Positions 1 to 7,413 of a stretch of DNA of 64,000 bases are shown here, in pieces. The stretch lies in NCBI RefSeq assembly GCF_041914405.1, contig NZ_JAYSDK010000022.1:29356-93355 (forward strand). Reading direction: 5' to 3'. Positions within the stretch are counted from its first letter, which is position 1. The number at the start of each line of letters is the position of its first letter. The notes under the pieces are model-generated. The model saw nothing but the letters and a program-made list of their open reading frames with translations, was not told where the DNA came from and did not search any database. The DNA is from Zoogloea sp041914405. GTDB lineage: Bacteria; Pseudomonadota; Gammaproteobacteria; Burkholderiales; Rhodocyclaceae. The translations under genes and the position numbers were made by a program.

Positions 1-1375
1 CCAGTCCGCTCTGCATCTGGGTGACGGTGGCCTGGATCTGCAGGGCGACGTCCTGAGCCCCGCTCTGGATCGCCTCGGTCACGCTGGTGATCTGGATGGT
101 TGATTGCGCAGATTGCTCGGCCAGCTTGCGGACCTCGTCGGCAACCACTGCGAAGCCGCGGCCCATTTCGCCCGCGCGGGCGGACTCGATGGCGGCGTTG
201 AGGGCCAGGAGATTGGTCTGGCTGGCGACGGTCTGGATGACCTTTACGATCTCCGAAATCCGCAACGTCGCCTCGCCCAGTTGGGAGGCATTGCGGGCGC
301 TGTGTTCGATGCGTTCGCTGACCTTGGTGATCTGGTCAACCATGTCGTTGATGCCGAGGGCGCCGCTGGAGGCGTGTTCCCGGGCCTGCGTCGAGGTGTC
401 GCTGGCGGCGCTGCCGAGCAGGCTCACATGGGAAATGGAGGAGGACAGCGCGTCCAGCGACTGGGCCATGGAGGCGGCCAGGCCGGCCTGGGTTTCCGAG
501 CCGTGGCGAACCTGGTCAGTCGCATGGGACAGGTGATGGGTGGCTTCGTGCAGGCGGACGTCGGCCTGGCGGATGGTCTGCACCATCTCGCGCAGGGAAA
601 GCTGCATGCTTTGTACTTCCCGCTGCAGTGCCGCCACTTCATCCTTGCCCTGCGGCTGCAGGTCGCTGCTGAGGTCGCCGCCGGCAATGCGTTTCACCGC
701 GGCCAGTGTGTCGGTCAGCTTGTGCCGGATGCCGCGGGCGATGGCCAGCGCGATCACGGCGGCGAACAGTACGAACGTGGCCGCGCCGCCGATCACCGCG
801 CGGGTCGTCTGGCGGGCACTTGCCTTGAGCGTCTCGATCGCAGTGGTGTTGGCCGTGCGCACCTGTGCGAGGTAGACACGAGTGGCCTCGTTGAGGGCGA
901 GGGCTGCCGGCCAGTGGGCGGCATGGAAGAGGCGGTTGGCGTCGGCCTGGGCGCCGTTCGAACCCAGGCTGACGATCTCGCGGGAGAGCATTTCGAAGGT
1001 CTGGAGCTGCTCCCGTATGCCCAGGGCGGCTTGGGGCAGGCCTTGGTCTGCGCTGGCGCCGTGTTCCAACTCGGTGATGCGCTGCATGGCGCTGTTGGCC
1101 GCGGCGATGTGTTGATCGGTCGAGCGGCCGACTTCGGTCAATGTCGCCGGCTCGGTTTCGATGATGGCACTGCGGACCTGGATACGGATCTGCTGGATTG
1201 CGTCGTTGAGCCGGGTCACGGCATCGAGCTTCGGCGTGAAGGTTTCCTCGATCTGCCGTGAGGCGTCCTCGATGCGGGCGGAATGGATGGTCACGTAGGC
1301 TGCGACCGCAACGAAAATCGTGGCGATCAGCGCAAAACCGACGAGGATTCGGGTGGCGATGGAGCTGCTTTTCAT
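1..1375 (-). CDS. Methyl-accepting chemotaxis protein (C-terminus cut by window edge)
   Basis: Transmembrane chemoreceptor that would signal to CheA/CheW. About 458 codons are visible from ATG at 1375 and the frame stays open to the window edge. A first membrane segment lies at residues ~9-30. A helical periplasmic ligand-binding region of ~160 residues follows (four-helix-bundle type by length), then a second membrane segment at ~193-213. A HAMP-like stretch comes next, then the cytoplasmic coiled-coil signalling domain. Its conserved hairpin tip is visible (QTNLLALNAAIESARAGE, then GRGFAVVADEVRKLAEQSA). The ligand is not predictable. It lies ~120 bp downstream of the receiver-domain gene on the same strand and may be co-transcribed with it. 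There is no strong Shine-Dalgarno upstream of the chosen ATG. The family call is secure; the end is missing. Confidence 0.93.
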   Translation of the reverse strand, partial: MKSSSIATRILVGFALIATIFVAVAAYVTIHSARIEDASRQIEETFTPKLDAVTRLNDAIQQIRIQVRSAIIETEPATLTEVGRSTDQHIAAANSAMQRITELEHGASADQGLPQAALGIREQLQTFEMLSREIVSLGSNGAQADANRLFHAAHWPAALALNEATRVYLAQVRTANTTAIETLKASARQTTRAVIGGAATFVLFAAVIALAIARGIRHKLTDTLAAVKRIAGGDLSSDLQPQGKDEVAALQREVQSMQLSLREMVQTIRQADVRLHEATHHLSHATDQVRHGSETQAGLAASMAQSLDALSSSISHVSLLGSAASDTSTQAREHASSGALGINDMVDQITKVSERIEHSARNASQLGEATLRISEIVKVIQTVASQTNLLALNAAIESARAGEMGRGFAVVADEVRKLAEQSAQSTIQITSVTEAIQSGAQDVALQIQATVTQMQSGL

Positions 1376-1494
1376 TTCTGGACCCAGGTTCAATCGAGAA
1401 CGTGACAGACGTCGGTCCGCGGCGATGCGGCCATGCCTGTCCGGAACGGGGCCCGTGGTCAGGCCTTGCGGCCCTGGCCCCATCGGGAAAGCCG

Positions 1495-2703
1495 TCAGAA
1501 CAGCTCGACCATGTCCTGCCCTTGGCCGCGCCCGGCATTAAGCGCCGCGAGTACCTGCGAGAGCTGGGCGTCGAAGCCTCCGCCCTTGGCCAGACACCGC
1601 AGGATCCTCTGCACGGATTCATCCATCGTCGCGCTGATCTCGGCCTCCTGGCTGTTGCTGATGTCGAGCCAGGCATAGGTCTTCTCGATCCCCTCGATCA
1701 TCTCCTGCAGGAGCAGGCGGGTATCGCACAGCGTTACGCGGGTTTGATCGCCCAGGACATTGACGGCCAGCTCCGCTTCACTCAGGGCAACCTGGATCTG
1801 CTCGGCGCGCTTTTGCCCTTCGAGCCGCAGATCCACATTGACCGCCATCACTTCGGCCGACTCGGCGAGGATGGCCAGGCTGTCACGCAGGATGCCGGCC
1901 CGCTCCTGCTCCGCCTGTTCGTCGGGCATGTTCGACACGATGATGGAGACCCGGTCGTAGTTCACCACCAGGTGGCGCTTGAACTGGAACAGGCGGCCCA
2001 TGCCCCTGACGTTCTCGAGCATCGAGGTTTCGAGCGGGGAGGGTGTGCTGTTAGCGCTGGAAGCCGTCGCTCCGCCGTCCGGATGGCGGATCAGCACGCA
2101 GGCTTGCAGGCCGAGGTCCTGGATGGTGGTCAGCAGGTTGTTGGCGAGGTCGGGGTAGTCGGTAACTGCCATGTTGCGCCGCATGAACTCAAGCAGGGTG
2201 CCGGTCTGGCTGGCGCTGGAGAGGAATCCCATGGCCATCCGTTCCAAGGTCTTCTTTTCCTGTTCGAGTGCCCTTTGAGCGCGGTGCTGGCGAATGGCCA
2301 AGGCTATCTTGCGCGGAAAGATCTCGGGGTTGGCGGGCTTCAGGATCAGGTCGTTGCCCCCCGCGTCGAAGGCGTCGAGCTGGCTTTCGAGCGTGCTGCC
2401 ACAGGCCACGAAGAGGATTGGAATGTCCAGAAACGTCCTGAGCTTGCGGCAGGTCTCGTAACCGTCGATGCCGGGGAGCGTAACTTCGAGGATGATCAGG
2501 TCGAGGCTGCGCGCCTTGCACAGCTCGATGGCCTGCTCGCCGGATGCGGCGGTCAACACATCGAAGTTGCAGCCGAGCATGCTGCGATGCGCGCTGCGTG
2601 TTGTTACATCCCCATCGACAATCAGAACCCGTCCTGTGGTCTCGTCATCGAAAGCGGGGATGAGTTGGGGGGCGGGTTTGTCACTGGAAGCGATGGCTCG
2701 CAC
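1495..2703 (-). CDS. Response-regulator-like protein with degenerate receiver domain
   Basis: A 402-residue protein starting at GTG 2703, behind a textbook AGGAGG six bases upstream. Residues ~25-140 form a receiver fold (RVLIVDGD, then LDLIILEVTLPGIDGYE, then NDLILKP). The aspartate that normally accepts phosphate is Glu73, the second acidic-pocket residue is Gly31, and the switch Thr position reads Ala/Cys; Lys122 is kept. A predicted coiled coil (~140-165) and about 240 residues of unrecognised, probably alpha/beta regulatory sequence follow, ending in MVELF. There is no DNA-binding, GGDEF, EAL or HD motif. With the MCP immediately downstream, a role in chemosensory signalling is inferred, perhaps as a phosphorylation-independent regulator. 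The output function is unknown. Confidence 0.75.
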   Translation of the reverse strand: MRAIASSDKPAPQLIPAFDDETTGRVLIVDGDVTTRSAHRSMLGCNFDVLTAASGEQAIELCKARSLDLIILEVTLPGIDGYETCRKLRTFLDIPILFVACGSTLESQLDAFDAGGNDLILKPANPEIFPRKIALAIRQHRAQRALEQEKKTLERMAMGFLSSASQTGTLLEFMRRNMAVTDYPDLANNLLTTIQDLGLQACVLIRHPDGGATASSANSTPSPLETSMLENVRGMGRLFQFKRHLVVNYDRVSIIVSNMPDEQAEQERAGILRDSLAILAESAEVMAVNVDLRLEGQKRAEQIQVALSEAELAVNVLGDQTRVTLCDTRLLLQEMIEGIEKTYAWLDISNSQEAEISATMDESVQRILRCLAKGGGFDAQLSQVLAALNAGRGQGQDMVELF

Positions 2704-2963
2704 GCGCGACCTCCTGGCTCGGAATCAAACAATTTTTATCAATTTTATGAATTTGATGTTTATATTGAAATGAAATTGTTATATCTAATAATTTGTAGAT
2801 TTTATCTGTGGCCGAGAAAGCCAGATTTTCCGCGTAGAGAGGGGGTTGAAGTCGGGGCTTATCTTGGCGTGGTGGAAGGAAGTGAAGCCTTAGGCTGGGG
2901 TTTATATTGAAAAATTTAACAAATTTAATAAAATAAGATCAACTTCAAGCCGACGAGACCATC
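2704..2963. other. AT-rich intergenic spacer with a 13-bp direct repeat
   Basis: About 260 bp without a convincing gene. Two AT-rich blocks (roughly 2725-2810 and 2898-2945) flank a more typical GC-rich middle. The 13-mer GTTTATATTGAAA occurs at 2758-2770 and again at 2900-2912. This is probably the promoter region for the leftward receiver-domain gene and possibly for the small rightward ORF. No clean -35/-10 pair could be assigned. Confidence 0.5.
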
Positions 2964-3170
2964 ATGGCTACCGAGTTGATGTATCGCTTTTGTGTCCGGG
3001 AAAAGCGCTCTCAAGTATCTGCCTTCCACACCCGCAAATCCTTCATCACGCCGCTCTTCTATACGGAAGAGGCCGCACATGAGCGCTATGAAGTCATTGA
3101 ACGCCTGGAGCACACGGCGATTCTGCGCGATACCCTGGTCCTGCAAATGGAGTCGCAGTGTCCTGATTAG
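2964..3170 (+). CDS. Small hypothetical protein (68 aa)
   Basis: A short ORF in the gap between two leftward sensory genes. It is charged, with aromatic residues, and has no membrane segment or recognised motif. Third codon positions are mostly G or C, as expected for a real gene in this genome. The ribosome binding site is weak, and an overlapping leftward ORF (2925-3146) competes for the same DNA. I do not recognise the product. It could be a genuine small protein transcribed from the AT-rich spacer or a chance ORF. Confidence 0.35.
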   Translation: MATELMYRFCVREKRSQVSAFHTRKSFITPLFYTEEAAHERYEVIERLEHTAILRDTLVLQMESQCPD

Positions 3171-3219
3171 GCTGCGGGTGCAGCAGGTGTGCCGAGTGTT
3201 GTAGCGGGAAAGGGCCGCC

Positions 3220-6200
3220 TCAGCGACGGTTCTTTTCCTGTTGGGCGCTCAGCGTTGCCAGCGTGAGCCGCAGGGATTCGGCCAGTTGCCGGGCTGCCGC
3301 TAGCGTGTTGGGGTCGTGCCTGCGGGCATCGATCATTACGCTGCTGGCCTGCGCCTGGAGGGCGTGGGCGAAGAGGTTGCCTGCAATGCCCTTGATCTCG
3401 TGGGCCTTGCGCTCTATCGCCTCCAGGTTTCCCTGAGCGATGAGTTCGTGCAGGCCTTCGACGTCATTGCCGTGGTTTTTCAGCGCAAGGCTGATGAGTT
3501 TGTCGATGAACCCGGGGTGCCGCTGGTAGCGGATGTTCAGGCTCGCCCAGTCGATGGGCTGATCGGTTGGGGGCTCTGCCGGGGCCGTAGGGGTTGAGGC
3601 GATCCCGGGCTGGGTGTGCAGTCCGAGGTGTTGCCGGATCGCTCCGCTCAGCTGCGCCATGTCTATCGGTTTGGTGAGGGTTGCGCTCATGCCGGCCGCG
3701 AGGCAGCGCTCATGTTCCTCGCGGAAGGCATGGGCGGTCTGGCCGAGGATGGGGAGCTGCGGGTAGCGCTCATGGATTATCCGGGCTGCGCTGATGCCAT
3801 CCATGACCGGCATCTGGATGTCCATCAGGACGAGCCGGATGGAGGGATCAGCGTCCAGCGCCGCGATGGCCTGCGCGCCATTTTCGGCGAGGACCACGTC
3901 GGCGCCCAGGCCGTGCAGCATGTCGTCGATTACGGTGCGGTTTATCTCGTTGTCCTCGGCTACGAGGATCCGGATGCCGGATAGCGGATCGCCGGCGGGC
4001 GTATCGGGCGGGGCGCCCGCGTCCGCTACGCTTTCGATGCTCTCGGTACAGGGCACGCGCAGGGTAAAGGTGCTGCCCTGGCCTGGCACGCTGCTGGCCG
4101 TGAGGCTGCCTCCCATCAGGCTTGCCAGGCGGCGGCTGATGGCCAGTCCCAGCCCGGTCCCGCCGTAACGGCGGGTGGTGCTGCTGTCGGCCTGTTCGAA
4201 AGGCAGAAACAGGCGTTCAAGCGCCTCCGCGGAAATACCGATGCCGGTGTCGCTGACCCGGAACTCCAACTGACCGTCGTCACCCCGGACGGAAAGGCGA
4301 ACTTCGCCGGACGTGGTGAACTTGACCGCATTGGACAGCAGGTTGAGCAGGATCTGCTGGATGCGGACGGAGTCTCCGACGCAGGCCGCCGGTAGATCGG
4401 ACAATTCGCTGGCCAGTGTCAGCTTCTTGGCTGAGGCTGCGAGGCTGACGGCTTGCAGGGAGTCCCGGACCAGTCCGGCGACGCTGAAGGGGATCGCTTC
4501 GATCTCGAGCTTGCCGGCCTCGATCTTCGAGAAATCGAGAATATCGTTGATGACGGTCAGTAGCAGTTTTCCCGAATCCAGGATGCCCTTGAAGGTCTGC
4601 CGGGCCTGCGCGTCATCCGCGCTATCGCGGAAACCGATTTGGGCCAGCCCGAGCACGCCATTGAGCGGGGTGCGGATTTCGTGGGACATGTTGGCCAGGA
4701 AGGCACTCTTGGCCCTGCTGGCTTCTTCCGCAGCCTGCTTGGCAAGCATCAGCTCGGTGGTCCGTTCATCAACGAGCTGTTCGAGGTTTCTGCGGTACTG
4801 CGCGAGCTCCTGCTCGGTGCGTTTGCGCTCGGAGATGTCCCGCGCGATCTTGGCTGCGCCGATCACCTCGCCGGCGTCATTGAGGACCGGAGAAATGGTG
4901 ATTGCTACATCGATGATCCGGCCGTCCTTCCTGACCCGCCGGGTTTCGTAGTGGGCGACCGTCTTGCCGGCAGCGATCTGCCCGAGAGTCAGGGATTCTT
5001 CATTCCGCAGGTCGGGGGGATACAGGCGGGAAATGGACTGTCCCAGCATCTCGCCGGCCGAATAGCCGAGCAGGGCCTCGGCGCCAGGGTTCCAGCTGGT
5101 CACTTCACCGGCCAGGGTCTCGCTGATGATTGCGTCGTCGGACGAGCGGACGATCTGTTCGAAATGGCGCGCCGATCTCTCGGATTCCCGGAGCCGGGTG
5201 ATGTCGATGAAGGTTGCGAGGAACAGCGGGGCCTTCTTGGCCGGCAGCGGCGTGCCCGCGACCAGGACGGTGAGTTGCTCGCCCGATTTGGTCGTGATTT
5301 TCACTTCTAGTGGGGCGAAGGGGGTTCCGTTTTCCCGAATGGCCGTCGTATGTTCATCCCACGCCTGCTGGACGGTGTGGCGATATTCCGGGTTGGGGTA
5401 GGCGCGCGGCCACCAGTCGCCGACGGTTGGAATGTCGCTCCGGTCATAGCCGAAGGTCCTGACGAAGGATCTGTTCAGAAAGGTGATGGCGGTTGTTTCG
5501 TCAAACACGCCCATCGGAATGGGCGAGGCCTCGATGAGGGCTTCGAATTGGGCGGCCGACTGGCGCAGCTGCTCCTGCAAGGCGATCTGTTCGGTAACGT
5601 CCTGCACCGTGCCGTGCAGCATGTGAATGGCCCCGCTGGCATTCCGGTCCGCTTCTCCGCGCGCCGTGAGCCACAGGGTGCTGCCGTCCGCCCGCTGGAC
5701 CTCGATGTTGCAGACATAGGCGCTGCCGTGCGTACGGCACTGGTCGACCGCCGCCGCGAGCCTGCTCCAGCTTTCCGTGCTCAGAAACCTGGCGATCTCG
5801 GGGTAGCCCACGGGTGGGCTGCCCGGTGCGAGTCCGAAGAAGCGGTAGACGTCGTCCGACCAGTAGTGGGTGTCGCTGTGCAGGTCCCATTTCCAGTAGC
5901 CCAGCTTGGCCAGGTGGCTGGCGACTTTCAGTGCCTCCTCGCTCTCCCTGAGCAGGGTTTCCGCATGCTTTCGCTCGGTGATGTCGCGGGATGATGCATA
6001 AAGCAGCTCGGTATTGTCGATGACGATAGGCCGCAGGCTGACCTCGGCGGCGAACTCGCTGCCGTCCTTGCGGCGGTGGCGGGTCTCGAAACGGGTTGGT
6101 TCGCGGGTGCTGAAATAGCGGGTCAGTGCCTGGGGCGCTTGCGCTTCGTCGAGGGTGGTGTCCCATTGCGAAACCGCCATCCCGATGAGTTCTGAGCGCG

Positions 6201-7299
6201 GGTAGCCCAGCAGGTGGCAGAAGGCATCATTGGCCTCGATGATGGCGCCGCTCCGGTCGAGAATATGTACGCCGTCACTGGCATTCTTCAGCAGGGCGAG
6301 GGCGTGGGCGCCCTCCCGGCGCAGCGCGGACAGCATGCGCAGCAGCAGGATCGTGAGGGCGCAGGTCACCGCGGCAAAGACGAGCAGGGCGCCGATGGTT
6401 TGTTTCAGGCGCTCGTGCCAGGGGGCCAGGTAGTCGTCCTCGGCAAGGCCGACGATCAGGTGGAACGGCAGCGCGGACAGCCTTTGATAGGTGATGAGGC
6501 GGGTAATTCCGTCGGGCGTGGTGCTGGTGTGGTAGGAGAAATGGCTGCGTCCGGACGCAATGCCGTCGATCAGCGTCTTGTTGTAGATGGGAGCTCCCAG
6601 CCGGCCTTCGGGCTTGTCCAGTCCCGGATGGCGGGTGACCAGCCTGAGCTGGGCATCCCGCAGGATGGCCAGGCCGCGGGGGCCATAGTCGATTTTGGTG
6701 AGCTGCTCGTAGAGATACTGGACCGGCACGCCGATCGACACGATGCCGGCAAAGCGGCCGTCCGGATGGCGGTAACCCTTCACCACCGGGACGATGGGAA
6801 CGCGGGTGATCTGGCCGATCACGGGATCACTGACCAGCACGCCGGTCTCCGCCTTCTCCTGGAGCTGCGTGAAGAAACTCCGTTCGGCCCAGGAGGCCGC
6901 CCCGGGCACAACGTCCTTGCCGAGGATCACCCGGCCGCTCTCGTCGGAGATGCGGATCTGCGCGTTGAGCGGGATGCGCGACTCTTCACGGGTGAGCAGC
7001 GCCGTCACCGGCCCCGTCTGCAGGCTGCCGTGGTCGCGCAGTACTTCCTCCAGCCGGTCGACCACGCTGCCGAGCGTCACTTCAACGCGGCCCATGCTGG
7101 CCGCGAGGTTCTCGTCGAGGGCGCGGGCGAGGTTGCGGCTCTGCGCTTCTGCCCGTTGATCGTAGATGGTCCGGCTATCCACGAGGGAATAGACACCCAT
7201 GAATATGGCGAGGCAGTTCATGAGCACCACCGACGCCACCAGGGCCCGGCGGAAGGCAAACTCCTTGTCGATCGACAGAGACCTGAAGATGGATCGCAT
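3220..7299 (-). CDS. Hybrid sensor histidine kinase (Cache-PAS x4-HisKA-HATPase-REC-HPt)
   Basis: A 1359-residue inner-membrane hybrid kinase. An N-terminal membrane helix (~18-40) and a second (~298-320) enclose a periplasmic sensor region of double-Cache type. Four PAS/PAC units follow (about 330-830); they include the sequences SDGVHILDRSG, LGYWKWDLHSD, SPIPMGVFDE and DDAIISETLAG. The HisKA box is FLANMSHEIRTPLNG, and the ATPase shows the N box, DTGIGIS and GGTGLGLAIS. A receiver domain with intact Asp (LVLMDIQMPVMDG) and Lys (LTKP) follows, then a C-terminal HPt with AHEIKG. All phosphorelay modules are therefore on one chain, which suggests signalling to a separate, unlinked response regulator. 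Signal and target are unknown. Sequence 7300-7413 separates it from the next kinase. Confidence 0.93.
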   Translation of the reverse strand: MRSIFRSLSIDKEFAFRRALVASVVLMNCLAIFMGVYSLVDSRTIYDQRAEAQSRNLARALDENLAASMGRVEVTLGSVVDRLEEVLRDHGSLQTGPVTALLTREESRIPLNAQIRISDESGRVILGKDVVPGAASWAERSFFTQLQEKAETGVLVSDPVIGQITRVPIVPVVKGYRHPDGRFAGIVSIGVPVQYLYEQLTKIDYGPRGLAILRDAQLRLVTRHPGLDKPEGRLGAPIYNKTLIDGIASGRSHFSYHTSTTPDGITRLITYQRLSALPFHLIVGLAEDDYLAPWHERLKQTIGALLVFAAVTCALTILLLRMLSALRREGAHALALLKNASDGVHILDRSGAIIEANDAFCHLLGYPRSELIGMAVSQWDTTLDEAQAPQALTRYFSTREPTRFETRHRRKDGSEFAAEVSLRPIVIDNTELLYASSRDITERKHAETLLRESEEALKVASHLAKLGYWKWDLHSDTHYWSDDVYRFFGLAPGSPPVGYPEIARFLSTESWSRLAAAVDQCRTHGSAYVCNIEVQRADGSTLWLTARGEADRNASGAIHMLHGTVQDVTEQIALQEQLRQSAAQFEALIEASPIPMGVFDETTAITFLNRSFVRTFGYDRSDIPTVGDWWPRAYPNPEYRHTVQQAWDEHTTAIRENGTPFAPLEVKITTKSGEQLTVLVAGTPLPAKKAPLFLATFIDITRLRESERSARHFEQIVRSSDDAIISETLAGEVTSWNPGAEALLGYSAGEMLGQSISRLYPPDLRNEESLTLGQIAAGKTVAHYETRRVRKDGRIIDVAITISPVLNDAGEVIGAAKIARDISERKRTEQELAQYRRNLEQLVDERTTELMLAKQAAEEASRAKSAFLANMSHEIRTPLNGVLGLAQIGFRDSADDAQARQTFKGILDSGKLLLTVINDILDFSKIEAGKLEIEAIPFSVAGLVRDSLQAVSLAASAKKLTLASELSDLPAACVGDSVRIQQILLNLLSNAVKFTTSGEVRLSVRGDDGQLEFRVSDTGIGISAEALERLFLPFEQADSSTTRRYGGTGLGLAISRRLASLMGGSLTASSVPGQGSTFTLRVPCTESIESVADAGAPPDTPAGDPLSGIRILVAEDNEINRTVIDDMLHGLGADVVLAENGAQAIAALDADPSIRLVLMDIQMPVMDGISAARIIHERYPQLPILGQTAHAFREEHERCLAAGMSATLTKPIDMAQLSGAIRQHLGLHTQPGIASTPTAPAEPPTDQPIDWASLNIRYQRHPGFIDKLISLALKNHGNDVEGLHELIAQGNLEAIERKAHEIKGIAGNLFAHALQAQASSVMIDARRHDPNTLAAARQLAESLRLTLATLSAQQEKNRR

Positions 7300-7413
7300 T
7301 TCCTCGAAAAGGGTTGCCTGCGTTTAGGGTCAGATCGCGTCTGTCACCAGTCTAGCCCCTGTGGATGAGGGCGGGCCAGAAGAAAGGCTTGGGAAGTGTG
7401 GCATTTAGACTGT

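Noticed and set aside
2925..3146. 73-codon leftward ORF opposite the small rightward ORF
   Set aside because: Composition and start context are no better than the rightward frame; only one can be real and neither is strong.
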